Part shown: piece after piece, positions 42,811 through 53,697 of the stretch
How positions within the stretch are numbered: the stretch's first letter is position 1
Layout of the letters: each line of letters begins with the position of its first letter
DNA from: Aphanomyces cochlioides
Taxonomy: Eukaryota; Oomycota; Saprolegniomycetes; Saprolegniales; Verrucalvaceae
DNA: 64,000 nucleotides
Reading direction: 5' to 3'
Assembly: GCA_019828595.1 (NCBI GenBank)
Contig: JAHQRK010000016.1
Coordinates: forward strand, 930,001-994,000
Notes under the pieces: model-generated
What the model saw: the letters and a program-made list of their open reading frames with translations, nothing else
What the model was told of the DNA's origin: nothing
Databases searched by the model: none
Position numbers and translations under genes: made by a program

Positions 42811-45800
42811 CTAGAATGGATTCGAGCTGGGCATTTCGATCCACACCCAGAGAGTGATAAAGATAAGACCAAACGCGATGGACGACGAGCCGAAAAAGTT
42901 GCCTTGGTCCATCAAGCTGTGGTAACTCCAGCCGAAGTATTCTTGGATGCTCATACGCACGCTGGGTCCCAACTTGGATGCAATAAACATACCCATCATC
43001 AAACTAGCCACAAGGAGCGAGGCACCGTGCGACGTTTGGAGCGTATTGTACGAGGCAAAGAAGCGGATCAAGGCCCAGATGCAGCCAAAGACCAAGCCGA
43101 AGAACACCACAACGTTAGGCAATTCGGACAATGAGCCGCGCGACGAGCTTCCCGTGACAAACCACTTGGGTTCCTTGCCCGTAATCTTCCACCAAAAGGT
43201 TTCAAACACAGCCGAGGTGTGCGTAAAAGCATAGACGAACCAAGCTTCTTGGGAACGGACGACATCGCTGTTTTCGACACTGCGGTTACTCAAAGCCGAC
43301 AAGGCACCTTGAATCAAGAGCTTGGGAACCAAGGCATAAAGAAGGCGCAAGCCGGCCATGTAGATGGGGGCGTAACCAGTGTACAAGAAGTAGAGCGTCA
43401 TGTAGTAAAAGAGGATGGCGTTGATCGAGTTGACAGGGTAAATCGTCGAGTTGATATAGAACACCTTGCGCATGAAAGCGTTTGCCTTCTTGTTCTTGGG
43501 CACAGAGGCCACGGGGCGCTTCCACTCAGGGTCGAAGTAGTTCTTCTTCTTGTTCATCAACATGATTTGGAAGTTACCCTTGGCCCAACGCTTACGTTGA
43601 GCTAGGGAACTCGCAACGTTGTCAGGAATCAAACCTTCAGCCAAACGAATACGTTCAGAAGTTTCACCTTCAAAATCCTTGCGGAAGTACAATGCCTTCC
43701 AGCCCATAGCACACAACTGCTGACCAGTGTAACAATCTTCCGTCAAACTACCATACTGAATACCGCCAATCGAGTCCAAGGCTTCACGACGGAAGATAGC
43801 ATTGGTACCAGCGAAAGAGGCACAATCGTAACCATCTTGACCAGTTTGAATAGCATCGTAAAACGTAGCGTTACGGTGGCCCAAAGGATCGCCGATTTGG
43901 AATTGTACACAATCACGGAAATATTGCGGTGTTTGGACAAAGGCAACAGCATTGTCACGCACATCATCAGAGTAATGCTTGAGGTTGGCCACTTCGGCAA
44001 GTTCAGCGACGTCGACAGTCTTCTGGCAGTTGCGGCAGACACCAGACTTGTCCACCTTTGAATCGCAAGACACACAACGCAAGTCTTTCTTTTGCACAGT
44101 GTTGGTGTCCGACATGGTACCGTTGACTTGGCGACGGTGAAGGGCGCTAGCAGTGTGCATGGCGTTTTCAAAACACTGCTTCGAGCAGTAGCTGATTTGG
44201 TCTTCAGGGACTCCTGCAATCTTGCAAGAAGAGCAACACATGCGAGCGACACGGTTGCAACCAGTCGTGCAGCAAGCAAACTTGTTGGCAGCCGTGCGAT
44301 CTTCCGAGTCGAAGAAGAAAGGAAGCGTGGCCAAGATGAATTTTGGATGGGGCTGCATATCGTTATCCAAAATGACAATGTAGCGGCCATTAGCACCTTC
44401 GTTGAAGCATGCGTTGTTGATGTTACCAGCCTTGGAATAGTGGACAGGAGGCTTGACACGGCCAACGAAGGTTACATGGGGCAAGCCGCTGTAGCGGTAA
44501 TCATCACGGAACGAACCGGCGGCACAGTCTGCCCGGTTAACAACGCGGGTACGAGAAGCTGTTGGCAAATTGGCCGACGAATGAAGCTTGCGCCATGCAT
44601 ACACTTCCATTTCTTCGTTGGGGTCGCAGACGCGATCATACATAAATTGAGCAACTTCTTGACGCAAATCACCAGCGCTTTCCAAAATGGCCTTGTTCAA
44701 TTCGATGGTTGGCACCGGATTGCCCTTGGTCCACTTTGCCTTGCAGTATCCATCATCAAGAATGTAGATTTGCAACAAATGTGGTGGGTATTGCAAGTTC
44801 ATACAAGCCGCAAGGGTATCGATCGTTTCTTCAGCAGGTTCAGAGTAGTGGCAAATAAACACATCGACCTTAGGCCATTGTTCATCAGGCAACTTGGGTT
44901 CAAACTCATCCAAGTAGTGTGCACCACGACGAACGGGCTTCCACATACCCAAGTAATAGATGGAACTCAAGACAAAACTCAACACTTCAGCAACGAGTAA
45001 GCAGAAGTAGGACACCCATTGAGGAATCGGGGGCTGGGCAAAGCAGACAACGTTGTCGACGCCAGCAAGCTGAAGCCACCACTTGGGGGGAGTGAACACA
45101 CCGTTGAATGGCTTGGGTCCGCAGTGCAAATCGTCCATCGTTTGTTGCAAGATAATGTCACACGAGACGTCTGTCCGTGCTTGGTCGCACGGTTGCAGCC
45201 CGATGACAAACCAAAAGACTATACCTGCAATTTCGACCAAACCGGCAAGGAGAAAGAGGAAGTACAGGATGCGGTAAGTGCCGGTACCCTTCATTTCATA
45301 CTTTCGCACGTTTGGCAACTTGCGTTCAATGACGTTACCGGCGCCGTTGGCCACTATAGCTTGTTCGACGCCTTGGAACCACATGCGGTATTCTTCATCC
45401 GATTCAGGACACAAGACCCAGACACGTCGCTTCGTGTGAATCTCGAAACCCTTGGTGGGCAAATCGAGACGCGCCGAGGGACGGAGTTGCAATGCATCCT
45501 TGAGTTCAATCGCACCGACGACCAAGTCAACGTTACGGGTCGTGAAGTACTGTCGGCACTCCAAGTGAGTTTGGAAATAATAAATTTTGGCCTTTTCGAG
45601 GGCAAAGTAGCGCTTCTTCCACGACTTGTGAATCGGACCTTTGATCGACCGCTTGCCTTGCTTGTGCATGTACCCATGGACCGAGATGACATTGTCTTTG
45701 CCATTACCAAACGTCGCGGCGTCGGTCATCGTCACAGGCGCTTGCGATGGCCCACGTGGGTCCGAACTTTCCGGGTTGCCGGTGGGACGACCTTCGACAA

Positions 45801-45870
45801 CACGTCGCGTAATTTCAGCTTCACCGACAGTCGGGGTCGAGTAGTCTGAATACTGTTCTTGCGAACTCAT
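42811..45870 (-). CDS. Cellulose synthase (GT2) with N-terminal PH domain, paralogue A
   Basis: A single exon; from ATG 45870 it gives 1019 residues. The N-terminal PH domain has GYMHKQGKRSIKGPIHKSWK and YFALEK. Two TM helices follow, then the GT2 domain with the processive D,D,D,QxxRW set: ILDDGYC, VILDNDMQPHPKF (DxD), SLTEDCYTG and LAQRKRW, then a C-terminal TM bundle. Between DxD and TED sits a Cys-rich insert (CCTTGC, CCSSC, YCSKQCFENAMH, CVSCDSKV, CRNC), resembling a MYND-type plus zinc-ribbon module. It makes beta-1,4-glucan at the plasma membrane for the cell wall. PH-bearing CesAs are known from oomycetes. In-frame ATGs at 45897 and 46053 could extend the N-terminus; 45870 aligns best with paralogue B. 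It has no introns, unlike most neighbours. Confidence 0.92.
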   Translation of the reverse strand: MSSQEQYSDYSTPTVGEAEITRRVVEGRPTGNPESSDPRGPSQAPVTMTDAATFGNGKDNVISVHGYMHKQGKRSIKGPIHKSWKKRYFALEKAKIYYFQTHLECRQYFTTRNVDLVVGAIELKDALQLRPSARLDLPTKGFEIHTKRRVWVLCPESDEEYRMWFQGVEQAIVANGAGNVIERKLPNVRKYEMKGTGTYRILYFLFLLAGLVEIAGIVFWFVIGLQPCDQARTDVSCDIILQQTMDDLHCGPKPFNGVFTPPKWWLQLAGVDNVVCFAQPPIPQWVSYFCLLVAEVLSFVLSSIYYLGMWKPVRRGAHYLDEFEPKLPDEQWPKVDVFICHYSEPAEETIDTLAACMNLQYPPHLLQIYILDDGYCKAKWTKGNPVPTIELNKAILESAGDLRQEVAQFMYDRVCDPNEEMEVYAWRKLHSSANLPTASRTRVVNRADCAAGSFRDDYRYSGLPHVTFVGRVKPPVHYSKAGNINNACFNEGANGRYIVILDNDMQPHPKFILATLPFFFDSEDRTAANKFACCTTGCNRVARMCCSSCKIAGVPEDQISYCSKQCFENAMHTASALHRRQVNGTMSDTNTVQKKDLRCVSCDSKVDKSGVCRNCQKTVDVAELAEVANLKHYSDDVRDNAVAFVQTPQYFRDCVQFQIGDPLGHRNATFYDAIQTGQDGYDCASFAGTNAIFRREALDSIGGIQYGSLTEDCYTGQQLCAMGWKALYFRKDFEGETSERIRLAEGLIPDNVASSLAQRKRWAKGNFQIMLMNKKKNYFDPEWKRPVASVPKNKKANAFMRKVFYINSTIYPVNSINAILFYYMTLYFLYTGYAPIYMAGLRLLYALVPKLLIQGALSALSNRSVENSDVVRSQEAWFVYAFTHTSAVFETFWWKITGKEPKWFVTGSSSRGSLSELPNVVVFFGLVFGCIWALIRFFASYNTLQTSHGASLLVASLMMGMFIASKLGPSVRMSIQEYFGWSYHSLMDQGNFFGSSSIAFGLIFITLWVWIEMPSSNPF

Positions 45871-47850
45871 AGGTGCATTCTTTTTGTCCTTAAACATACC
45901 GCCCGCGCTATCGTTGACGATGGCGATAGGAAGCTCAAGTGGTTGTTCTTGCACTGATAAAAAGGCGGTCAGTCGAAGAATAAGCTCGCACGGGCGATAT
46001 GGATTTGCGTCTATACTTGGTTTTAGTATACGGGACGACTTGCCTTTGAACATGGTAATCTTCGCCAAGTATACAAATTTGCCTATAAAAAAATCGAATT
46101 TTTATTATTAACCTTCCATGGAGCCAGAGAGCTTTCGACCCAACGAATGTCCCACGACGAAACGACGACTGCCCCGATCACCCTCTGTCACTTCGTGTCC
46201 AAACATGCAAACAGCACTCGAAATACGAGAAAAACACTCTCTCCACGCTTGTCCATTCGTCTTGGAGCTTATTTCGCATCAATTCAAAGCTTATTCTTTC
46301 AGACGAGATGGATACCAAGGTCGATTCTCCACGAGGTCACACCTATCAGAGGTAGGTCTACCCTCCTCCAACTAAAAATTCGATGCATTCTCGTAGAAAA
46401 ACTACGGTATGGCGAGGATGTAACGCAAGTCGAAATTTTCCAACTATGCGAGCAAAAACAGTGGAAACACGTCGTGGTGATAGAATTTATATGAGTCAAT
46501 TTAGATTTGACCACCGTGGAGAGCTAATGGATGAGGAGGGTTGTTGAGAGTGTAATGCTTGGACAAGCGTGTCGGCTGTGCAAGAGCGGTGAAAATTTTC
46601 GACAAAAATTGGATCCATGTCACACTCGCGTCAATTCACTCCAAACAGGATTGTTCGTGCCATGGCAGCATGCAGGAGGACGTAAAAAAGTTGTGAATTG
46701 GCACCTCGAAAGCTTCATGCATATGCATGTGTAAGCCTCGCTTCTGGAATGGACAGTGTGTGGATTCTTTGAATGGTCCTTGCATTACAACACCATACGC
46801 AGCTCTACGGAATCTTGGAGCTGCGGTTCAAAATATCACATTGTTCGAACCTACACGAAGTGAGTTGTCAAAAAGTAGTCGCTCCCATGAGTGTTTCACT
46901 TGACTGAGGTCGTCCTGTGTGACTCGTTTTTTGTCGTGAGCAATGCGCATGAGTCATGCATGAAAAACAAACGAGCTGCACTCGACATTCGTTTTTGGCA
47001 TGGACTCGAGCATGCCCGAACCATTCGAGTGGGCATGTCGGGGGGTGTCAAAAACAGCCGCCGCGTTTTCGCTTGTAAATGGACAGAAGAGTTGGTGTTC
47101 TGTACGTCATCTCATCGACAAAAGTTTGACAATGACCCCTCTCTCTCGTTCGTACATGAGCAGCGTGTGCGAGACTCTGCACCGTACTCTCCTACCAACC
47201 TTGTCGTGATCTTCTAAATCACACTCGATCTCCTGCGACTCATTATCTCATCATAGCTTGCCCGTATCACATCAAGCTCGCGCTGGTGGATTCCAAACTG
47301 TCAAACTCCCAGAGTCAATTGCCGGTAGATTGCAATGTCCCACATATTCGATGGAATTTCAATTTGCCGCCATGGGCCTGTCGGACTTTTTGGTTGGCGT
47401 CGACATCCTTGTAAGATTACCGATGTCGACATGTGTAAGACATGCGTCGGAGATCGTTCTCACGCTCATATTAGTGGCGTAAAGACACCGAGAGTGTCCA
47501 CACACTCGATCGTCTCGGCCGAAGGCGCACGGAAGGGCACGTCGATATCTTTTTTTCAAATCGAATTTTCGATCGAGCAGCAGGTTCCAAAGAGTCGAAT
47601 CCATGGGAACAAAAAATATTTTAAATCAAATTCAATACAAAATCCAAGTTTCAATTAAATTTTGTAAAATATTTCTCACGTGGCATGTTGTCGCGCTGTC
47701 AAGAATCAAATTGACAACCCGAATTCTCTGCCGATTGCACACAGTATAGTGAAACCAAGTGATTTGGGGTTTGGTGGACGTTTCAAAAAAATCTGTTGAA
47801 AAGCGTTTTGCAATCGTTTCCCGGCAGCCAAGCTCAGTTTTCGATTTTGC
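45871..47850. other. 2-kb divergent region between the two cellulose synthase genes
   Basis: The two CesA paralogues start head to head here. Short ORFs (for example 46118-46375 and 46891-47217, plus strand) have no domain and no conserved frame. No repeat or palindrome of the TATCCGGATA type was seen. Shared or bidirectional regulation of both genes is possible but not shown by the sequence. Confidence 0.4.
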
Positions 47851-50800
47851 ATGCGGCGATCGATTGAAGCAGACGGAATGTACGAGGGGCATGAGACTCC
47901 CCGAGAATCTGAGGCGACGGACGCAGAGTTTGTCCGCCATCGGGTTGAACGCCCAGCGGGGAACCCTGGTGGGGTTGTCGATCCGCGCGCGTCGTATCAA
48001 GCCCCCGTGAAAGTGACGGAGAACAATGCAGCGCAAAAACTCAAGTCGTCGTCCGGAGATGAAAACATGATCTCCGTCCATGGGTACATGCATAAGCAAG
48101 GCAAACGAAGTATCAAAGGACCGATCCACAAGTCATGGAAGAAGCGGTATTTTGCCCTCGAGAAAGGCAAGATCTACTACTTTCAGAACGATGCCGACTG
48201 CCGTCGTTACTTTGCAACGCGTAATGTTGAATTGGTCGTTGGTGCCGTTGAACTCAAGGATGCATTGCAATTGCGCCCCTCGGCTCGTCTGGATTTGCCC
48301 ACCCGTGGGTTTGAAATCCACACCAAGCGCCGTGTCTGGGTTCTCTGCCCTGAAACGGATGAAGAGTACAAGATGTGGTTTGAAGGTGTTGAGCAAGCAA
48401 TTGTGTCGAACGGATCAGGTCAAGTCATTGAACGCCATTTGCCCAATGTGCGTAAATATGTCATGAAGGGCTTGCCTACCTATCGCTTCCTATACATTCT
48501 CTTCCTCGTGGCTGGGCTTGTCGAATTGGCAGCTCTTGTCTTTTGGTTTGTCGTGGGTATCCAGCCCTGTGACCAGGCACGTCCTACGATTGATTGCGGT
48601 ACGATTTTGTCTCAAACCATGGATGCCCTCAAGTGTGGCCCCAAGCCCTTCAATGGTATCTTTACTCCCCCCAAGTTTTGGCTGGAAGTTGCTGGTGTTG
48701 ACGACGTTATCTGCTGGGCTCAGCCTCCTATCGGACAGTGGATTTCGTACTTTTGCCTCTTGCTCGCTGAACTGATCAGCTTCATCTTGGGGTCGATTTA
48801 CTATTTGGGTATGTGGAAGCCCGTCCGTCGTGGTGCTCACTACTTGGACGAGTTTGAACCCCAACTTCCTGATGAGCAATGGCCCAAGGTCGATGTGCTC
48901 ATTTGCCACTACTCGGAACCGGCTGACGAAACGATTGACACCCTCGCTGCTTGCATGAAGTTGCAATACCCTCCTCACTTGTTGCACATCTTTGTCTTGG
49001 ACGATGGTTACTGCAAGACTAAGTGGACTAAGGGCAACCCTGTGCCTACGATTGAATTGAACAAGGGCGTCATTGAAAAGGCCGGTGACTTGCGCCAAGA
49101 AGTCGCTCAGTATATGTTTGACCGTGTATGCGACCCCAACGAAGACATGGAGGTGTATGCTTGGCGCAAGCTCCACTCGTCCGCTAACTTGCCCATGGAA
49201 TCCCGCCCCCGCGTTGTAAATCGCGCTGATTGCTCAGTCGGATCCTTCCGCGACGATTACCGCTACAGCGGCTTGCCCCATGTAACGTTTGTTGGTCGTG
49301 TCAAGCCTCCAACCCACTACTCAAAGGCTGGTAACATCAACAATGCCTGCTACAACGAAGGCGCCAACGGCCGCTACGTGGTCATTTTGGACAATGATAT
49401 GCAACCTCATCCCAAATTTATCTTGGCCACGCTTCCTTTCTTCTTTGACTCGGACGACCGCGCCAACAAGCACAAGTTTGCATGCTGCACCTCTGGCTGC
49501 TCTAATGTTGCTCGCATGTGCTGTGCTTCGTGCAAGATTGCTGGTGTGCCTGAAGAAAAGATTAGCTACTGCTCGCGAGAATGCTTTGAGAATGCCATGC
49601 ACACTTCCAGCGCCCTCCATCGCCGTCAAGTCAATGGTACTATGAACGAAAATGCCAACAAGAGCTCCAAGAAGGTCTTGTACTGCATGACGTGCAACAG
49701 TGTCATGAACGACCGTGGTGTGTGCAAGAAGTGCAGCAACAACACTGTGCAAAACCTCGAAGCTGGCATGGCTCAATCGTCGCCGTATTCTGACGCTGTC
49801 CAAGACAACCACGTCGCCTTCGTCCAAACTCCCCAATACTTCCGTGACTGTGTTCAAATCCAAATTGGCGATCCCTTGGGCCACCGCAATGCTACGTTCT
49901 ACGATGCTATCCAAACTGGTCAAGATGGTTATGAATGTGCTTCCTTTGCTGGTACCAACGCTATCTTCCGTCGCGAAGCATTGGACTCGATCGGCGGTAT
50001 TCAGTATGGTAGTTTGACGGAAGATTGCTATACTGGTCAACAATTGTGTGCTATGGGATGGAAGGGCTTGTACTTCCGCAAGGATTTTGAAGGCGAACCT
50101 TCTGAACGCATCCGTTTGGCCGAAGGTTTGATCCCTGACAATGTTGCGAGTTCCCTAGCTCAACGTAAGCGTTGGGCCAAGGGTAACTTCCAGATCATGT
50201 TGATGAACAAGAAGAAGAACTACTTTGACCCTGAATGGCAACGTCCTGAATGCGCCGTACCACCCAAGCCAAAGAGAGGCGGCTTCATGCGCAAGGTGTT
50301 CTACATCAACTCAACGATCTACCCCGTGGGCTCTCTCTGCGCTGTCTTGTTCTACTACGTGACGCTCTACTTCTTGTACACCGGCTATGCACCGATTTTC
50401 TTCTCTGGCCTCAACCTTCTCTACGCGTTGGTCCCCAAGTTGTTGATCCAAGGCGCCTTGTCAGCCTTGAGCAACCGCAGCGTCGAGAACAACGATGTCG
50501 TACGTTCTCAAGAAGCCTGGTTTGTCTACGCCTTCACACACACAACGGCCGTTTTCGAAACCTTTTGGTGGAAGATTACAGGCAGAGAGCCGACGTGGTT
50601 TGTCACGGGAAGCTCGTCGCGCGGCTCATTGACGGAATTGCCCAACGTGGTCGTCTACTTTGGCCATGTCTTTGGCTGCATCTGGGCGTTGATTCGCTTC
50701 TTTGTCACGTACAACTCGCAGCAAACCTCGCACGGTGCCTCGCTCCTCGTTGCCAGTTTGATGATGGGTTTGTTCATCGCAACAAAGCTTGGACCTAGCG

Positions 50801-50949
50801 TGCGCATGAGCATCCAAGAATATTTTGGCTGGAGCTACCATAGCTTGACGGACCAAGGCAACTTCTTGGGCCAGTCGCTCATTGCGTTTGGTCTGATCTT
50901 CATCTCGCTTTGGGTTTGGATTGAAAAGCCAAGCTCGAATCCATTCTAG
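47851..50949 (+). CDS. Cellulose synthase (GT2) with N-terminal PH domain, paralogue B
   Basis: A single exon of 1032 residues from ATG 47851 (ATG 47878, nine codons on, is an alternative). PH domain ~72-172 (GYMHKQGKRSIKGPIHKSWK). TM segments ~211-235 and ~299-322. GT2 motifs: VLDDGYC at ~382, ILDNDMQPHPKF at ~513, SLTEDCYTG at ~724 and LAQRKRW at ~770; then several TM helices to SSNPF. The Cys-rich insert is at ~543-640 (CCTSGC, CCASC, YC-REC, CMTCNSVM, CKKCS). It is nearly identical to paralogue A over most of its length, with divergence in the N-terminal ~60 residues and in the insert's second half. Codon choice is similar to paralogue A. It is a recent inverted duplicate or a gene-converted pair. 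Confidence 0.93.
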   Translation: MRRSIEADGMYEGHETPRESEATDAEFVRHRVERPAGNPGGVVDPRASYQAPVKVTENNAAQKLKSSSGDENMISVHGYMHKQGKRSIKGPIHKSWKKRYFALEKGKIYYFQNDADCRRYFATRNVELVVGAVELKDALQLRPSARLDLPTRGFEIHTKRRVWVLCPETDEEYKMWFEGVEQAIVSNGSGQVIERHLPNVRKYVMKGLPTYRFLYILFLVAGLVELAALVFWFVVGIQPCDQARPTIDCGTILSQTMDALKCGPKPFNGIFTPPKFWLEVAGVDDVICWAQPPIGQWISYFCLLLAELISFILGSIYYLGMWKPVRRGAHYLDEFEPQLPDEQWPKVDVLICHYSEPADETIDTLAACMKLQYPPHLLHIFVLDDGYCKTKWTKGNPVPTIELNKGVIEKAGDLRQEVAQYMFDRVCDPNEDMEVYAWRKLHSSANLPMESRPRVVNRADCSVGSFRDDYRYSGLPHVTFVGRVKPPTHYSKAGNINNACYNEGANGRYVVILDNDMQPHPKFILATLPFFFDSDDRANKHKFACCTSGCSNVARMCCASCKIAGVPEEKISYCSRECFENAMHTSSALHRRQVNGTMNENANKSSKKVLYCMTCNSVMNDRGVCKKCSNNTVQNLEAGMAQSSPYSDAVQDNHVAFVQTPQYFRDCVQIQIGDPLGHRNATFYDAIQTGQDGYECASFAGTNAIFRREALDSIGGIQYGSLTEDCYTGQQLCAMGWKGLYFRKDFEGEPSERIRLAEGLIPDNVASSLAQRKRWAKGNFQIMLMNKKKNYFDPEWQRPECAVPPKPKRGGFMRKVFYINSTIYPVGSLCAVLFYYVTLYFLYTGYAPIFFSGLNLLYALVPKLLIQGALSALSNRSVENNDVVRSQEAWFVYAFTHTTAVFETFWWKITGREPTWFVTGSSSRGSLTELPNVVVYFGHVFGCIWALIRFFVTYNSQQTSHGASLLVASLMMGLFIATKLGPSVRMSIQEYFGWSYHSLTDQGNFLGQSLIAFGLIFISLWVWIEKPSSNPF

Positions 50950-51036
50950 ACACGTCTGCTCTCTCATTGAAACAACTGGAGTCGTTTGTTTCTCTATATA
51001 AACCTCTTTGAATTGAATTTGATATTTGCATTTTTG

Positions 51037-52520
51037 TTATGCTTTGCGCCACGTCCGCACCTTATGCGCCTTGAGCTTGTGCGTACCTCGGAAGCGTCGC
51101 GATTGTTGCGTGGACTTCACCTGACTTGGCTTAGCATCTGCGCCTCGCCGAGCACTATCGGGATCTTTAAATGCAGGCAAATTCGAGGCCACATCAGCGA
51201 CATCTAAAAGCGGTCGATGCTTGTCTTTAGCCAGCGCCATAGCCCTTGCTGTTGCTGCGTCGTGCTTTGTGACGAGATTCGTCACGACGCCACGTTTGCC
51301 GGCACGGCCAGTACGTCTAGTTCAAAAATTTTCAGCCACAGATAAACAGTGAAGATTTCATACCCAGCTCGATGCAAGTAATCGACCAAAGATTTTGGAA
51401 AATCAAAGTTGATGACATGATCGACATCGACAAAGTCTAGGCCACGTGCAGCTAGATCCGTGCAGACGAGAATCGTCGCTTGGCCAGATACAAACGCTTC
51501 GAAGTTCTGTTTGCGCACGACGGGAGGAATATCTCCATGGAGAGTTGTCGATGCATAGCCGTGTTCTTGAAGCATGTGGTCAGTTGATCGACAGCTCGCT
51601 GTGGAATTACAAAATACGACTGCCTTGGCTTTACCCCATTGAGATAACGATGCACGCAACGCCCCATGCTTTCCTTCGGTTCCCTAAATAACGATGAGAC
51701 TCTATTCGCCTTTGCAGTATATCTGTACCGGCACACGAATATGTTCCTCTGTTAAACTGGACGGCGTTTGATGTACGGTCTTCCCCGACACAAGTTTGAG
51801 ATTTGGAAATGCCGCGGCAAAGACTTGGTCCATTGGTGGCTTGACAGTCGCTGCAGCTAAGAGGTACTGGATATGTCGGCCTGAGGCAGCACCACTAGCA
51901 CGGATAGGTCCGAGGATTTCATCAACGACGCCGCGAAATCCCATCTTGCGATCGAGAAGCGTATCAGCCTCGTCGAGAATGACGTATTCCACTCGCGAGA
52001 TAAACACATGACCACTCTTGAGGTACTTGGCCAAACGGCCGGGCGTCGCCACCAACAGGTCAATGGGTCGAGCCAATGCAGTCTTTTGGGGCTTGTGTTC
52101 GCTTCCACCTGTGATCACGCACGAGGAAAACTTTGCATGGTGGGAAAGCTCCCTTGCAACCGTGCCGACTTGAATCCCAAGTTCACGGCTTGGAACGAGG
52201 ACAATGGCTTTTGGGCGACTCACTTCACGTCGAATGGCTATAGAGTCATCAGCAAGGCGACGAGTCTCGGCGCGTCGAATCTGTTCCAGCACTGGCAATA
52301 GATATGCCAAAGTTTTGCCGCTTCCAGTCGCATCCGTGCAAATGACATCCGCTCCTTTCAACGCAGCGGCAATCGTTCGCTCTTGAATATCAGTAGGAGC
52401 TTTGAGTCCTTTCGCTTGCAAGGCTTCGCACAGATGTGGATTCAATCCGAGCGCTTGAAATGTCGACATGGACCGGATTGGCACCTTCCATCGCGCTCGA
52501 AGTAGACCAGCAACAAACAT
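51037..52520 (-). CDS. DEAD-box RNA helicase, probably mitochondrial
   Basis: Three exons, introns 51684-51728 and 51317-51363, give 463 residues. Motifs in order: Q motif (APTDIQERTI), ATGSGKT, VPSREL, TPGRL, DEAD (ILDEADTLL), AAAT in place of the usual SAT, VFCNS, ARGLD and HRAGRTGRAGKRG rebuilt across the second intron. The N-terminus MFVAGLLRARWKVPIRSMS is Arg-rich with no acids, as in mitochondrial targeting peptides. The C-terminus is basic (RRFRGTHKLKAHKVRTWRKA), which helps bind RNA. A role in mitochondrial RNA or ribosome biogenesis is inferred. It starts 187 bp from the divergent DUF4203-type gene. Confidence 0.88.
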
Positions 52521-52707
52521 GCTTGCGAATGAACCGTTTCATTCATTGGAGAGTACACCATTCAATAAAGTACACTAGCAAATATACTTGAACGGTGATT
52601 TACGCACGTTCATGCGGAAGTCTTTCGCTCTCTGGCGCCAAATCCATCTGGAGTTGCTAGAGAAGCGGCGCCTTGTCAATGTTGACACCTAGTTTCCAAT
52701 TCACGCC
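52521..52707. promoter_or_regulatory. Compact bidirectional promoter region
   Basis: Only 187 bp separate the start codons of the DEAD-box helicase (-) and the DUF4203-type gene (+), so both promoters must lie here. No palindrome of the TATCCGGATA type is present. Confidence 0.5.
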
Positions 52708-53697
52708 ATGCAAGACCCGTGTGTGTTGATGGTTCTATTGACGGTCGTACCAGTGCTTGCGTCTAATGGGAATGAGACGGCGCTTGTCAACATGGTCACC
52801 AACCTTGTCGTGAATGTAGCAAATACCATGGCGACAAACGCGACGCTAGCCCCCGCAAATCGTATTCCACACGCTGACAGCGGATTGCTTGCTTCGACTG
52901 GTGTAACTCAAATCGCCGTGTGGCCTGCTTTGGTCGCTGGTGCTTGTATTGGCCTTGGCCTTGTCGTCACATTCTACGGCTACAAGCTATTCCGTGCCAC
53001 CGTTTTTGGCTCTTCGTTTGCGTTCGGTGCCATTGTTGGCTACATGGTTGCAGAGCGCGTTTGCAATGTCGATGCGAGCTACTTTTATGCTGTTTGCTGG
53101 AGCGTTTTCGCAGTCTGTGGACTCATTACTGGCTTCCTTGGTTTGTATGTTCTCCGCATCGGTGTGGCACTAGTTGGTATGACTGGTGGAATTGTTTTTG
53201 CCTTTTTGATGACAACGTCGTTTGGATACAAGTGGTGGCCAACGTACCCCGATGGAATTCTCTTCATCTTGATGGCTTCGTTTGGACTTATCTTTGCCAT
53301 CGTGTGCTACGCGCTTGAGAAACCAATGCTCATCCCTATGATGTCTCTTACTGGCGCTGGTGCAGCTGTATGGGGTATTGGCTACTTTGCTGGTGGGTAT
53401 GCAAGTGCTGATGACCTATCTGTGTATCGGACAAGCGATTCGACATATCACATCCCCTCTTCCTTCTGGGGCTACCTCAGTGCCACCATTGTCCTGTTTA
53501 TTGTCGGCATGCTCGTCCAATTTCTCAGTACAGCGTGTTGTGAAAACAATGACTTGTACACTTGGGAAACCCACGCTAATATCGAGATGACGACTCATCG
53601 AAGCTATTTCCGTCGAGGTTCTCGCTATGATGACAATTACGTTCGCACGCGGGACAACTATTACCATGCCCATAATCATCGTGTCGGTCCCTACTGA
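52708..53697 (+). CDS. DUF4203-type multi-pass membrane protein
   Basis: A single exon of 329 codons. The N-terminus MQDPCVLMVLLTVVPVLAS is a signal peptide, followed by an Asn-rich, probably glycosylated ectodomain of ~50 residues. From ~75 to ~285 there are seven hydrophobic segments, many with Gly-rich faces (VAGACIGLGLVVTFYGYKLF, FAFGAIVGYMVAERV, MTGGIVFAFLMTTSFGYKWW, GAGAAVWGIGYFAGGY, SATIVLFIVGMLVQF). The pattern matches the DUF4203/TM7S3-like family of seven-TM proteins. The C-terminal ~50 residues are cytosolic, rich in Tyr, Arg and His. The function of the family is not settled. Confidence 0.75.
   Translation: MQDPCVLMVLLTVVPVLASNGNETALVNMVTNLVVNVANTMATNATLAPANRIPHADSGLLASTGVTQIAVWPALVAGACIGLGLVVTFYGYKLFRATVFGSSFAFGAIVGYMVAERVCNVDASYFYAVCWSVFAVCGLITGFLGLYVLRIGVALVGMTGGIVFAFLMTTSFGYKWWPTYPDGILFILMASFGLIFAIVCYALEKPMLIPMMSLTGAGAAVWGIGYFAGGYASADDLSVYRTSDSTYHIPSSFWGYLSATIVLFIVGMLVQFLSTACCENNDLYTWETHANIEMTTHRSYFRRGSRYDDNYVRTRDNYYHAHNHRVGPY

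Noticed and set aside
46118..47217. Several 70-115-codon ORFs between the CesA genes
   Set aside because: No domains, frames overlap each other and none shows splice-supported continuation.
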